A stretch of DNA of 64,000 nt from Lachnospiraceae bacterium (GCA_021199495.1 JAJQHY010000012.1:1-64000); one strand, 5' to 3'; positions 25,590 to 37,600 are shown, counted from the first letter of the stretch. Notes: generated from the sequence alone by a model not told the origin. Numbers and translations are program-made.

Positions 25590-28500
25590 AGTTCCTGATC
25601 TCCCTTCTTGTGGCTTTGTGTATTCTGTTTCGGTTTTTCTGTTTCCTGCGTTTTAAGCTTTGCCTGACGCTCACGCAGGGCCTGAAGTACAGATTCCTTA
25701 CGATCACCAGGTGCGGCGGCAACTGTGGCTTTCTCACTTCTGTCCCTCTGTTCCGATTTGTTATCTTCCTGCGTCTGCTTTTGCAGTTCAGGCGACATCC
25801 CTGCAGAGTCCCTTGCGTCTTGTTCCAGCTTTATTGATTCTTTTGGTATCTCAACAGGCTCCCGCTCCTCCAGCTCCTTTGCCTGTTCTGCGCCGCGTGA
25901 GCGCTGGTAAACTTCTTCAAGCTCAGACAATGCCTGCTGTACCAATGGGCTTTCTTTGAAATGAGGAATCTCTTCCACCAGATCACGGTCTACAATTCCT
26001 GCAGACATCAGTTCATAGGACATCCCATCGTACATACTTCCATCTGTCAGGGTAAATCCGATTCCCTTAATGCCGTTCATTCGTTCCGCCGGTATCTGCT
26101 CATAGAGTGCCATTGCCTCCTGCAGGCTGCCGACATCCTCGTGATATTCTCCTAAAACAGGAAACTCCATGCATTCCGCTACATAAAAACTGATCGTCGT
26201 GCTCTGCTCTTCCATCTCTGGCTTTTGTGGCGCTGCATCTGCTATCACCTGGACTTCCTTTGCGTCCAGATACTGTTCTGCAGTTGCAAGATACTCTTCC
26301 AGCGTTCCTGTTTTCTCTGTTGAGATTGGATTGATATCTACCGGAATACCCGCAACCGAAAGACCTGATTCATGAAGTGCATTGAAGAAATCATCCTCAC
26401 GGATATTCCCGGAATAGGAAATCACAACATCCAGATCAGAACCATCTGTATATAACCCTTCCCTGCTCCGGCTTCCGTACACCCTTGCCCCGTGCAGCTG
26501 CACCTCATCATGCAGCCCCATTGCATCAATCTCCGCCTGTGCATAGCTTAAAACCGTTTCTTCCACGTCAGCCATACTCCTTCCATGCAGGGAAACCGCT
26601 GGCTCTGTCCGGTCAGAGATGGACGATATTGCATCAATCTGTTGTTCCTCCGGTACAGTTTTCCCGCTCTCACTCTTTTCCCGGCTTACCTCCTGCTCTG
26701 CCGTTTGAACCTTTTCAGATAATTCCTCATAGTCCACAACCCTACGGTGCGCTGGCCAGGAAGAAATTCCTGCATCTGAAAGTATCTCTTCCAACGCCTC
26801 CTTCACGGAAATATCCGGATTATCATACACACCGCCATCAATCTCATGAAATGAGCTGTCATAGAAGGTATAATCATATCCCTCTGATACCGACTGAATG
26901 GTGAGATATTGTTCTTCCTTTTCAAAATGATAAGCAATCCCTACATCATGAACCGCAAGGGAATCCTGCACTTTTTCCTGTGCTTCCATCGTTTCAGGAG
27001 TAACCCATTTTCCGCTGAGCGAAGCCGCTTCTATGTCATACAGGGTGTCTATGCCATTTTTGCACTTAACCAGTGCCATCCGCGACGGCTGTTCTTCCGT
27101 ACTCTCCATACCCAATTCTTTTTCAAAATGATTTGGGATGTCATGATAAGCATCGATTGCAGACTCCACATCAGGGAATTCATGATAAACGCTTTCATCT
27201 TCGTATCCAAACGGGTCACTATCCACATAATAAAACGCAACCTTTACCTTTTCCTCCTGCGGCACAGCTGGCGTCGCAGTTCCTTCGCCCTGTTCAGGAT
27301 TCTGGCCGTCCCTCTGGCTGTCCGAAAAGCTTTTTTCCTTTTCATCCATCATCTGATACAAGCGCTCTCTTTGCTCGTCTGTAAGATTTAAGTATTCCGT
27401 TTCCATCATCCCATAACTGACTTCCCTCAGATCAGCCGCTGTTTCTACCTGTTCAATCTCTTTTTTCCAACCGAAAAATGTCACCTCACGGCTCACGATA
27501 GTCTCAAGCTTATCCAGTTCCGTCAGACTCATCCGGTCCCAGATATCATACTTTTCTGTATGGAGCGAATAGCCCTCCCCATCGTCATGTTGGGATACTT
27601 CATATGTCAGCAAATCCCGCTCCCCGCGTACATCGCAGAAAAATTCATACTCTGCTGTCCTCAAGTGAGGATAGTAATGCCTGCCAATCTCTTGAAAATT
27701 GGTAATCTCCTCCGCTGTCAGTTCTTTTTCTGTTTCCCGGCTCTGCTCCAACACCTCCTCACGGAACATACTGGTAAAGCCGTCCAACACAGTTGAATGC
27801 CGGTCCACCACCCATTCAGCAGTCGCATCATTTCCAAAAGAATCCGTACTATCCGCCATCACAGGTACCGTCTGTGCCCACTGTTTATTCTTAAAGGAAA
27901 AACGCCTATCCCAGGGCTTATGCTGGATTGTGTTTGCAAGGATATAGGCTGTACGCTCCGTGCCAAACTGCTCCATGACTGGCTTTACCACTCCACTCTT
28001 TAAGTGCATCCCATCGAAATTATCAAAGATCGATTGCTCTATCGCTCTTTTACAATCCATATTTGCATTCCGGGACTGTCGGTACTGCTCCAGTTCTCCA
28101 TGTTCACGGGCATAGGAAGCGCTCTGTATATATAGTGGCACCTTATCCCCCTGTACTGTTTTTTCAGATTCAACCGATGCCGACCGGACTTCGCTAATCG
28201 TTTCTTCTGTGATATTTTCTTCTGTCTCAGCAGCCGCTTCTTTTACAGTCTCCTCGACAGGTGCTTCCGGTCTTTCGTAAGTCACACCCCTTCCTGCGAA
28301 ATATTCAGCTGCCGCTTCATGGAAACCTTCATCAAATCCATTCCACAAATCCTCTGCCACAACCTCGCCCTTCGCATTCACAGCAACCTTCGCTACGTCG
28401 CTGCCAAACTCATTATGCTCCATCAGAAAGATTGGCTCTCCCATCAGTTCTATCTGTTCAGAAGTATGCCAGGTTCCCTCATGTCCATCCAGTTCTATGG

Positions 28501-30142
28501 AATCCGTAAACTCTGTCACTTCTCTCCACTGCTGTTCCCATAACGTTCTTCTCTCCTGAATAAAATCCGGCAGTTCCGTGAAGCCTATGCTGTCCACATA
28601 ATGCGCTTTTGCCTCACCATCACGAGCCATCACAACCACATCACTGACGGAAAGCGAATGCCCTGTGAAATCATCCGGACGCTCCATGTTAAATTTCATA
28701 AAAAGAGTATCCAGTGTCTCTGTCGGCTGCAAGGTGCCGCCGTAGACCAGCTTATAATCACTTCCTTTTACCGTCATGCCGTGGTTTTGTACAAAATCCA
28801 TATTCATATAAATATAGTCTCTGCCGCTTCCCTCACTGTCAATCTGGTAAATGACATATTGAGCCTGATTCCCTGAGAATAGAAGTTCCTCATTTGCCCG
28901 GATGACGGCATTCTGCATTCTCTGCCCCATATCAAAAGAGGAAAGACCCACTGTGATTTGCCGGTAATCCTGCACAGAAATCATACCCTCTGCCCCAAAA
29001 TTCAGTTCTTCCCCTAACCGCAAAAAGTTCCGCTCCGGAACGGGAATCGGATATGCAGTCAGCACAGTGGCTGCATGATTCACAACAACATGATTTTCTA
29101 TCGTAACCGGAACCGCTGGATCATCATCTGATCCCCGCAACTCATACCGATATAAGCCACTCGGAATATCTCCATCCGCAACGCGCCCAATATCAAACAA
29201 GGCCGGTGTCCCGAAAAGCTCTACAGATGTATATAGTGTCTGTTCCTTTTGAAGGTTCTGGACAGCTTCGGTGATTCCGTCGATCATCTCGGATGCAGTG
29301 TGCCTGATTGTATCCATGGAGGAACGAAGCTCCTTCATTTCCTTGCTGCTGCTCCAACTGGCAATATAAGGGAAGGAATAATCTGCTGTGTCGATGCCAA
29401 AGTGCTGGCATACCGTAAACGCAACGCTTTCCGCTTCACACTCTCTTGTCATCTGGTCTTTCTGAAGTCCCTGCTCCTGCATCACATCACGGTCATGGAG
29501 AATCGCATGAGCTGTCTCATGGATCGCTGTCTTTAGTGTCTGGCTCTCGCTCATATCCCGCTGAATTACGATCTCTTTGGAACCATGATTATAATATCCT
29601 TTCGCTCCTCCTGAAATATCATCAAAGCGGATCGGCACAGGAGAAACCTGTTCAATCGCCCTCATGAAGTTCTCATAATTCTCCACATCCGCTGTCAGTT
29701 CTTCCACGCCCAAGTCCGGGAGTGGTTCTCCGTCCGTCTGGCTGACATCAAACACCGTCGTCACACGGAAACGCGGAATGACATGGACAACCTCTTCTGT
29801 CTCCGGCTGTCCGTCTGGCTTGAGCACCAGTTCCTCGGTTTTCTCATCGACCTTTTCCTGTATTTCTTTCTCACGGATGGGCGCAGGGGAAATGATCTGG
29901 ATGCCCTTTTCCCCGCGCTTTACGTGCCGGTTAAATTTCTTCTGCCATGCCTGATACCCTGCCACAAGTGTGGCGTCTGGTTTCTGCATGGCAATCAGAA
30001 CCGTATTATTAAAGCTGTAACTATGAAACTGCGACATCGTTCTTAAATACTCCTCATATCTCTCCGATGTAAACAGCTCCTGTACGCCCTGTTCCAGACG
30101 TTCTGTAATCTCCTTCATTTTTTCATCACGATTCGATGCCAT
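25586..30142 (-). CDS. ArdC-like multidomain polyvalent protein
   Basis: A 1518-residue mosaic. Residues ~5-220 resemble the ArdC antirestriction protein: an N-terminal ssDNA-binding-like part (SFNNTVLIAMQKP, then RGEKGIQI) and a zincin-type HETAH at 208-212. Next come YodL/DUF4316-like parts (GHSLSVSDVVVM), a DUF3849-like part (SASYAREHGELEQYRQS), then small repeated domains. A nucleotidyltransferase-like domain (~1195-1300) has GSRSREG at 1223, SDLD with Asp1236 and Asp1238, and a third acid in VDIN at Asp1269. The tail carries RKESVLQALRERQ at 1481-1493. Such polyproteins may enter the recipient with the DNA and protect it; that is inferred. Confidence 0.75.
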   Translation of the reverse strand: MASNRDEKMKEITERLEQGVQELFTSERYEEYLRTMSQFHSYSFNNTVLIAMQKPDATLVAGYQAWQKKFNRHVKRGEKGIQIISPAPIREKEIQEKVDEKTEELVLKPDGQPETEEVVHVIPRFRVTTVFDVSQTDGEPLPDLGVEELTADVENYENFMRAIEQVSPVPIRFDDISGGAKGYYNHGSKEIVIQRDMSESQTLKTAIHETAHAILHDRDVMQEQGLQKDQMTRECEAESVAFTVCQHFGIDTADYSFPYIASWSSSKEMKELRSSMDTIRHTASEMIDGITEAVQNLQKEQTLYTSVELFGTPALFDIGRVADGDIPSGLYRYELRGSDDDPAVPVTIENHVVVNHAATVLTAYPIPVPERNFLRLGEELNFGAEGMISVQDYRQITVGLSSFDMGQRMQNAVIRANEELLFSGNQAQYVIYQIDSEGSGRDYIYMNMDFVQNHGMTVKGSDYKLVYGGTLQPTETLDTLFMKFNMERPDDFTGHSLSVSDVVVMARDGEAKAHYVDSIGFTELPDFIQERRTLWEQQWREVTEFTDSIELDGHEGTWHTSEQIELMGEPIFLMEHNEFGSDVAKVAVNAKGEVVAEDLWNGFDEGFHEAAAEYFAGRGVTYERPEAPVEETVKEAAAETEENITEETISEVRSASVESEKTVQGDKVPLYIQSASYAREHGELEQYRQSRNANMDCKRAIEQSIFDNFDGMHLKSGVVKPVMEQFGTERTAYILANTIQHKPWDRRFSFKNKQWAQTVPVMADSTDSFGNDATAEWVVDRHSTVLDGFTSMFREEVLEQSRETEKELTAEEITNFQEIGRHYYPHLRTAEYEFFCDVRGERDLLTYEVSQHDDGEGYSLHTEKYDIWDRMSLTELDKLETIVSREVTFFGWKKEIEQVETAADLREVSYGMMETEYLNLTDEQRERLYQMMDEKEKSFSDSQRDGQNPEQGEGTATPAVPQEEKVKVAFYYVDSDPFGYEDESVYHEFPDVESAIDAYHDIPNHFEKELGMESTEEQPSRMALVKCKNGIDTLYDIEAASLSGKWVTPETMEAQEKVQDSLAVHDVGIAYHFEKEEQYLTIQSVSEGYDYTFYDSSFHEIDGGVYDNPDISVKEALEEILSDAGISSWPAHRRVVDYEELSEKVQTAEQEVSREKSESGKTVPEEQQIDAISSISDRTEPAVSLHGRSMADVEETVLSYAQAEIDAMGLHDEVQLHGARVYGSRSREGLYTDGSDLDVVISYSGNIREDDFFNALHESGLSVAGIPVDINPISTEKTGTLEEYLATAEQYLDAKEVQVIADAAPQKPEMEEQSTTISFYVAECMEFPVLGEYHEDVGSLQEAMALYEQIPAERMNGIKGIGFTLTDGSMYDGMSYELMSAGIVDRDLVEEIPHFKESPLVQQALSELEEVYQRSRGAEQAKELEEREPVEIPKESIKLEQDARDSAGMSPELQKQTQEDNKSEQRDRSEKATVAAAPGDRKESVLQALRERQAKLKTQETEKPKQNTQSHKKGDQEL

Positions 30143-30596
30143 AAGGCTTTACCTCCGTTTCTTTCACCCACCGCGTCTTATACTCGTGTGGATACTGGTT
30201 ACTGTCTTTTGGTTTTCTGTCGCCATTCCATTCAAGCCCTCCTGCGCGCCCCTCGCAGCGATAACCGGCAGCTTTCAGCGATGTTCCCGGCTCACTCTCC
30301 AGAGTGTAAGTAATGACTCTCTGATACCCCATCGCCTTTGCCGCACGGTACGCTGCACCGTAAAGGATACTGCAGGCGTTCTTTGTGCCGTCTGTACAAA
30401 CACGGTTGACCTCCAGCGTATGCCCGTCGTCCATACGGCGACTGACCGGCCTGCCGCAGATCGCGACGCCGACCAGCTTTTCCCCATCAGAAACGCCGAT
30501 GGAAAACTTATGCCCGACAGACGGCTTATGGTGCCTGTGATATTGCTGCACAAAAGCATTTGCTTCGCGCAGCGAGATTGGTATTAACTCAAGCAA
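30126..30596 (-). CDS. XF1762-family GNAT-like protein
   Basis: A 156-residue protein of the XF1762 family, frequent in ICEs and phages. It resembles a GNAT acetyltransferase core: EANAFVQQYHRHHKP at the N-terminus, a central VGVAICGRPVSRR strand, and an acetyl-CoA-site-like ACSILYGAAYRAAKAMGY helix. The substrate is unknown; DNA-modification or anti-restriction roles have been proposed for such neighbours but nothing here proves it. It overlaps the start of the 1518-residue gene by 17 bases, and follows two terminators. Confidence 0.7.
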   Translation of the reverse strand: MLELIPISLREANAFVQQYHRHHKPSVGHKFSIGVSDGEKLVGVAICGRPVSRRMDDGHTLEVNRVCTDGTKNACSILYGAAYRAAKAMGYQRVITYTLESEPGTSLKAAGYRCEGRAGGLEWNGDRKPKDSNQYPHEYKTRWVKETEVKPYGIES

Positions 30597-30614
30597 AAAT
30601 AATCACCTCCTGAT

Positions 30615-30660
30615 AAAAAATCCCGTCAGGCAACTTACTTCTTTCCAACCTGACGGGATT
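30615..30660 (-). terminator. Second terminator after the PIN toxin gene
   Basis: AATCCCGTCAGG and CCTGACGGGATT form a perfect 12-base stem; read leftward it runs into six T. Confidence 0.75.
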
Positions 30661-30706
30661 AAACTGATTCAGTTATTTCATTTCTTCAAAACATCTCACT
30701 GACCTG

Positions 30707-30737
30707 AAAAAGGCACCCGTCGAAAACAGGTGCCTTT
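30707..30737 (-). terminator. First terminator after the PIN toxin gene
   Basis: AAAGGCACC and GGTGCCTTT pair around 11 bases, followed leftward by a T run. It starts 10 bases past the toxin stop. Confidence 0.75.
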
Positions 30738-30746
30738 CATAGTTCG

Positions 30747-31169
30747 TTATTCTTTTTTCTCGTTCAAAATTCTGATCATCTCCGCAGGTGTAACAATATA
30801 TTTCCTGGGAGGATAATGTTTCTGATTACCTGTTACAAGCCATGCATCATCATCCCTCTTCTCCATCGCAACCTCGTAAAAAATCAGATCATCCATATCT
30901 GGAAGAATTTCACCCGTAGGTGTCGGATGAACCTCAACGCCAAACTGCCTGACTGCAGCAAGCACAGTCTGAATTGATTCATCCCTTAAGTGAAATTTAG
31001 GCCGGCGCAAGACTTCCTCGTACTCTGCTAAAATATCCTCATGAAAAAGCGGTGTAATACGTCCGCCAAATATCTCATGCAGTACTTCTACCGTAGGAGC
31101 CTTTGGATTTTTTGTTATCAACGCAGAGACTATAACATTCGTATCAATTACCGCATAACATCCCATCAA
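30747..31169 (-). CDS. PIN-domain toxin (COG1569-type)
   Basis: A 140-residue ribonuclease-type toxin. The N-terminus has the PIN strand and first acid (CYAVIDTNVIVSALI, Asp8), and further acids lie in HEDILAEYEEVL and in DMDDLIFYEVA; WLVTGNQKHYP closes the active site. COG1569-type PIN proteins are typically toxins that cut RNA. Its start overlaps the antitoxin stop by 4 bases. A stable toxin with a labile antitoxin would penalise loss of the element. Confidence 0.85.
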   Translation of the reverse strand: MMGCYAVIDTNVIVSALITKNPKAPTVEVLHEIFGGRITPLFHEDILAEYEEVLRRPKFHLRDESIQTVLAAVRQFGVEVHPTPTGEILPDMDDLIFYEVAMEKRDDDAWLVTGNQKHYPPRKYIVTPAEMIRILNEKKE

Positions 31170-31468
31170 TGATCCCCTTTCCGTTCAGCCCTCACTTCTT
31201 TAATCTCCGCATTGATCTCTTCTAATGTCATTTCCGGTACATCTGCCGCCTGACGACGAAGTTCATCAAAAGCATTCACCGCTTCGCTTCTGGTTATCAC
31301 ATTCTCCGGCAACGTTGTGTCAAAAGGGAGCCCCCTGACCATTTTACTGCGGGTAAAAAACATCCTGACCGCGGTAGGCAAATCCATGCCCAAAGACTCA
31401 TAAATTTCTGTCACCTCCTGTTTCAGTTGTTTATCTACCCGAACCTGTACTAATGCCTGTTCTGCCAT
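31166..31468 (-). CDS. RelB/DinJ-family antitoxin
   Basis: A 100-residue antitoxin. The N-terminal ribbon-helix-helix reads ALVQVRVDKQLKQEVTEIYE then LGMDLPTAVRMFFTRS, typical of RelB/DinJ; the acidic C-terminal part should wrap the toxin. GGAGGAG lies 6 bases before the ATG at 31468, which decides this start over an ATG 15 bases upstream that overlaps the ribosome site. RelB/DinJ proteins usually pair with RelE/YafQ toxins; here the partner is a PIN protein. It probably represses the promoter at 31533-31561. Confidence 0.85.
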   Translation of the reverse strand: MAEQALVQVRVDKQLKQEVTEIYESLGMDLPTAVRMFFTRSKMVRGLPFDTTLPENVITRSEAVNAFDELRRQAADVPEMTLEEINAEIKEVRAERKGDH

Positions 31469-31532
31469 AATCTGCTCCTCCATTCATCGCTAATATGCAT
31501 TCTATATGTGTTTGTCTTATTCTCGTATGCTT

Positions 31533-31561
31533 ATTATATGCGATTTCTTTGCAGATTTCAA
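31533..31561 (-). promoter_or_regulatory. Promoter of the toxin-antitoxin pair
   Basis: TTGAAA (31556-31561), 17-base spacer, TATAAT (31533-31538), leftward, ending 65 bases before the antitoxin start. It gives the pair expression independent of the transfer operon. Confidence 0.75.
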
Positions 31562-31606
31562 TAGGTTACAGAAAAATTAACAATTACGCCGCTCGGATTA
31601 CTGCCA

Positions 31607-34600
31607 TCAAATTTCCTGTCCATGCGACCTCTTTTGTGCTGGCTGCGGTTTTGTCCGCTCCGCCTGATGAGTCTGCTTCTCATGCAGACGCACAAGTACG
31701 GAAGTTTTTTCTCCCGGTCGATCTTCCATCACCTGCGCCGCAGAAACGGCACTTTTAGCTCTTTCAACAAATGTCGGAACCGCCTGGGGCTTATCCGCAA
31801 CGGCCTCTTCTGGTTGCCCGGATTGGTCTTCCTCATCCAGTCCAATCACATCATTGCTGACTTTGCTGTCCATGTTGAGCATGGTGTTCAGCTCTGCCAG
31901 CCGTGCCGACTTTTCTTCCAGTTCAGCCGCCTGTGGGAAAGGCTTTACCACTTCCTCTTTCGCCGTTGCCAACTGGCTCTGTAAGGTCTCCAATTTCGTC
32001 TCCGCCTCCGGCAGCCTCCTTTCAATACCGGCAAGGGCGTTATTGATACGTTGAATGTTGCCGAACGCGTCTTTGCCCACTTCAATCGTATAGCTGCACT
32101 GACGTTTGATAGTCAACATATACTTCTGGTTAAAGGAATCAAAGTTTGCCGTCATCGCAAAGCCCTGATATTCCCCGATCTGTCCAGTCGTATTGACTGC
32201 TTTCAACCCGGCGCAGGCCGCTGTAATCGCAAGTCCCGCTTCCTTTCGGTCAGTATAGGTCTTCCCGCCGACTACCATTTGAAAGTGGTCTTTATCCTGT
32301 TCCAAAATCGGTTTTGCCGCAGCCAAATCGGATTTCAATCCCGCAATACGCTCTTTTGTAGCCGCAATCTCCATTGGATACCGCTTGGCAATGTCCGATT
32401 CTAACCGATAGATCTGGCTTGTATGGTTTGCTTTCAAAAGCTTCAACTTACTCACCTGGATATCCAAATCCATCTTCTCTTTGATATGCGGATTTCCGGT
32501 TGCCAACGCCTTAATCTCTGCATAGGAAAGCGCCGTATCATCCACATCTTCTGCAGAGCGAACCGGCGATTTTGATGTCATAATCTGACTGATAAACTTC
32601 TGTTTGTTCTCCAACAGCTGCCACATGTACGCATCGAATGTTCCTTCGGTGACATACCGGAAGATTTTTACCTTGCTGTTCTGGTTGCCCTGACGGAGAA
32701 TTCTTCCTTCCTGCTGTTCCAGGTCGGAAGGCTTCCACGGGCAGTCCAAATGATGAAGAGCTATGAGCCTGTCCTGAATATTCGTGCCCGCGCCGAGCTT
32801 CGCGGTAGAACCGAGCAGGATGCGTACCTGTCCAGAACGCACCTTTGCAAAAAGCTCTGCTTTCTTCGTCTCCGTCGCCGCTTCATGGATAAAGGCTATT
32901 TCTTCTTTTGGAATGCCCTTCTCCACCAGCTTTTCACGAACATCATCATAAACATTGAAGCTTCCATCCGCTTTTGGTGTAGACAGGTCGCAGAAAATGA
33001 GCTGTGTCGAACGGTCTGCCGCCGTGTCCTTCCAGATCGTAAAAGCATTCTCCACACAGCAGTTTACCTTGCTGTTTGGGTCGTCCGGAAGCATATCGTT
33101 GATGAGCCGCTGATCCAAGGCACACTTTCTGCCGTCGTTGGTAATTTTGAGCATGTTGTCAACCCTGGAATCCACACTGCCGCCGCGAACCTTTTCCGCA
33201 CGGTCTGCAAAACTGCTGACCATCTCCTTTTGAATTTCACTCGGCTTTAATGCCACATTGACATACTCCGCTTCCGGCACCGAAAGGTTCAACATATCCG
33301 CCGTCTGTACATCCGCGCTTTCCTTAAACAGGGAGATTAATTCCGGAAGATTATAAAAACGGGCGAACCGCGTTTTTGCACGGTAGCCCGTTCCTTCTGG
33401 CGCAAGCTCTATGGCTGTCACCGTTTCCCCAAAGGATGCTGCCCAGGAATCGAAATGTCCCAGCCCCATCTTTTGAAGCGTATCGTATTGTAAATACCGC
33501 ATGATCGTGTACAACTCGACCATACTATTCGAGACGGGTGTTCCCGTAGCAAATGTTACGCCCCGGCCACCTGTAATCTCATCAAGGTACTGGCACTTCA
33601 TAAACATATCCGAGCTTTTTTGTGCGTCTGTCTGTGAAATGCCTGCCACATTCCTCATTTTCGTGTACAGGAACAAATTTTTGTAATTGTGCGACTCGTC
33701 TACAAACAATCTGTCCACTCCCAGCTGTTCAAATGTGACTACATCGTCTTTTCTTGACTGGTTATTCAGCCGCTCCAGTCTTGTTTCAAGCGTCTTTCTC
33801 GTCTTCTCCATCTGCTTAACAGTAACACGGGAACCCTCTTCCCCTTTCGCGTCCTCAATAGCGTCTGTAATATCATCGATCTGTTTTTCAATAGCCGCGA
33901 TCTGCCGTTCCCTGGATAAGGGAATCCATTCAAACTGGCTGTGCCCAATGATAACGGCGTCATAGTTGCCTGTCGCAATCCTTGAGCAGAACTTCTTCCG
34001 GTTTGCAGGCTCAAAATCTTTCTTCGTTGCTACAAGCACGTTTGCTCCCGGATAGAGACGTAAAAAGTCGCTTCCCCACTGCTCTGTTAAGTGGTTTGGA
34101 ACCACATACAGGCTTTTCTGGGAAAGGCCAAGCCGCTTGCTTTCCATGCCCGCCGCGATCATCTGAAAGGTCTTGCCAGCCCCGACGCAGTGTGCTAACA
34201 AGGTATTCCCACCATAAAGCACATGAGCAACGGCATCTTTCTGGTGCTGCATCAGTGTGATTTCCGGCGTCATTCCGACAAACTGGATATGGGAGCCGTC
34301 GTATTCGCGGGGACGGATACTGTTGAACAGGGTATTATAGGTCTGGCATAAATCCTCACGCCGGTCGATATCCCTGAAAATCCATTCTTTAAACTCTGCC
34401 TTGATCAGTTCCTGTTTCTGCTGTACAAGCATCGTCTCGTTCTTATTGATTACCCGGTGTTCCTTGCCCTCTTCATCACGGACAGTATCATAAATCTTTG
34501 TATCCCGCAGATTCAGGGCATCTTCCAACAGTCGGTAAGCATTCGCCCGTGTCGTACCATAGGTGGCATTCACAAGCGGGTTCCCGTAGTCCCTGGTCTT

Positions 34601-37600
34601 CCCCGTGATTTCCCACGCGCCGCTGACAGCAGCATAATGGACGGCAATCACATCCCCGGCCAGTCTCCACGGTGTATGGAAGGTTTCCTGCATGAACTGC
34701 TGGATGTACTCCGGTTTAATCCAGGTGGCACCAAGACGCACCTCGATTTCAGATGCCTCCAAATCCTTCGGCTGCACCCGCTCCAGATAATCTGCGTTAA
34801 TCGCATATTCCGGGTGATTCGCCGCAAACTCCCTTGCGACGGCGAGCTTTTCACGTACATTCCCGGACAAATATTCGTCAGAGGTTTCCCACTGCTCCGT
34901 AAGCGGATTTCTGAAGATAACTCCCGCCAACTCCTCTGTGACTTCTTCCTCAGTCTTGCCTGACAGTTGCGCCATAAACGGCACATCTACTTTTGCCTTT
35001 TCTCCTATGGAGACTGCCAGTGCTTCACTTGCCGTATCTACACTGGTCACTGGCATCGGTCTGCGGATCGTCCGTTTTGTGAATATATCCGCCTTTCGCT
35101 CCAGGTTTCCTTCCTCATCCACCAGTTCCAGAGACGCTAACAAACAATAGCTGTTGTCCTGTGAGAAAGCCCTGCGGTTGGCATTGTTGCTGAGCAAGCC
35201 GTACTGTGCGGTAAAAGTATCATACTGGCGGTTCAACTTCTCCTGCATCGCAGACAGTTCTAAGTCACTGCAATCCTCCATCTGCATGGAGAGCAATTCC
35301 TGCGTGGTATTCCGGATTTCAATCATCCCCAGGATTCGCTCCGTCGTTGCTTTTGGCAGCTCCATCCGATTCATCCTTGAGTTTTCACGGTAGTAAACAT
35401 GTCCGTCCACGTTGGCAAAACTGAAATTCTTCACCGCCGGGTCTGCTGGAATAGAGGTATCCACATCATCCAGTTCGGAAACGTTTAATTCCGGTTCTGA
35501 GATTGTGCCGTGGATATGCGACACCGCTTCTTTTAGCTGCTCTGAAAGAACAGCACCCTCAATCGGTCTCACCGTTGTTTCCTGCTTACCGTATTGGGTG
35601 CTTTCCGTTGTAAACTCACCAAGCACCATCTCCGGATGCTGCACAAAATAGGAATTGACCGTATAGCCTTCCGTTGTCTTGCCAAGATGCACCCATTCAG
35701 GCTCTTCTATAGCCGCTCGGTCGCGCTTCTGGAAAAACAGAATGTCTGCAACAACACCAGTGTTCGCATTTCTCATGAAAGCATTATTGGGTAGGCGAAT
35801 AGCTCCCAACAAGTCAGCCCTGTTTGCCAGATAGCGGCGCACAGACTCATTCTGCTTGTCCATCGTACCGGAAGAAGTGACAACTGCCACCACGCCGCCC
35901 GGCCGCACCAGGTCAAGGCTCTTTGCAATAAAGTAATCGTGGATCAGGAAGTTATATCGGTCATACTTCGGGTCAACCAGTTTATACTCACCAAAGGGAA
36001 CGTTACCAATGGTACAGTCGAAAAAGCTCTCCGGGAAATCCATCGTCTCAAATCCCTGTACCGCAATCTTATTTTTCTGATACAACTGCCCTGCAATCCT
36101 GCCCGAAATGCTGTCCAGCTCCACGCCGTACATTTTCAACCCGTCCATGCTATCCGGTACAAGTCCCATGAAATTGCCGACGCCGCACGATGGCTCTAAT
36201 ACATTACCGGAACGCAGCCCCATATTCTCCAGTGCCGCGTACATCGCCTTAATCACAGTCGGGGAAGTATAGAAAGCGTTCAGCGTGGATGCACGCGCCT
36301 CCCGGTATTCCTCCGGAGTTAATAGTTCTCTCACCTCAGCATACTCAGATGCCCAGGATTCATTTTGCGCATCAAATGCCTGTGGGATACCACCCCAACC
36401 GACAAAACGGGAAAGCACTTCCTGCTCTTCTGCCGTCGCCAGTCGATTTTCTGCTTCCAGTTCCTTTAAAAGCCGGATTGCGTCAATATTCGCCCGGAAT
36501 TTCGTCTTTGGTCCTCCTGCGCCCAGATCATCATCTGTGATATGGAAGTTAATCCTCTGTTGGGGTGACGTTGGTACTGGCAGACCAAGCGCTCCTGCTC
36601 TGCTTCTTTCAATTCCAAACTCATTTGTTTCCCGTTCTGTTTTTGTAGAGCCATCAGTTTCCGGCTCCTGTCCGGGTTCCTCCATACCACTCTCAAAGAT
36701 GTCGAGCGGCAAATGGTATTCCCTCCTCGCCGCGTTGATCTCTTCTGGTGTCATTACATGACCGGACAGCGGCAGCATCGCGCCGTCATATACAACTCTT
36801 TCTCCAGCTGCAATCCTTGCCTCCACATCCGCAATCAGCTGCATCTGTGCTGGAGAAAACTCAGGGTTCAGCAATGGTCTCAGGTTCAGTCCCTGCTCCG
36901 CAGCTGCATAGATCACATCCATCTGCTCCCCGGAGAAATCATCATACTCATACATGGAGCGCTGGATTGCAATAAATACCGTCTCTTCCGTCGCGAAGTC
37001 ATACTGCGGCTCTTCCTCTTCATAAAGGGAGCGCACATAATCCGTCGGCTCATTCCGGAAAATCGGATACCGCGCCTCCTTCGCCATCGTCATATCCTGC
37101 AGGCTGACCATTCCCCGGTTATAATCTACACTGTCAATGCGAAACTCCCTGCCATCGATATGGATTGTGGCGTCGATGGGAAGATAGTCTCTGCCGCTTA
37201 AGTATTTCACTGTGGCGTGTGTACCGTCCTCCTGCTCGCCGGAGAGATAAACATTTTCTCCCTGGCTCCACAGTTTCTTGGAATAGTAAACCCACTGACC
37301 GGATGGAAAACCGCTAACTTCCACGCTGCCACCGCCCTCCAAGGGCTTATCCAGTAACTTTGAGCCAAGGATCTCCGATGTCATTCTGGCATCGTCCCCG
37401 TAAAATTCATAATGACCTTCAGTTTCAAACCCAACCAACGTATCCGGGTAGCGTTCCTTAATCGAGAGATATTCCGCATAAGCTTCGCGGGGCAAAGTCT
37501 GCGGCTCACTTGCTACAATAGGTTGATGTGTTTCCTCCACCTCAGATGCAGGCGTTCCGACTTCCAGTAGATCAACTTCCCGCGCATCTGGGCGATGAGC

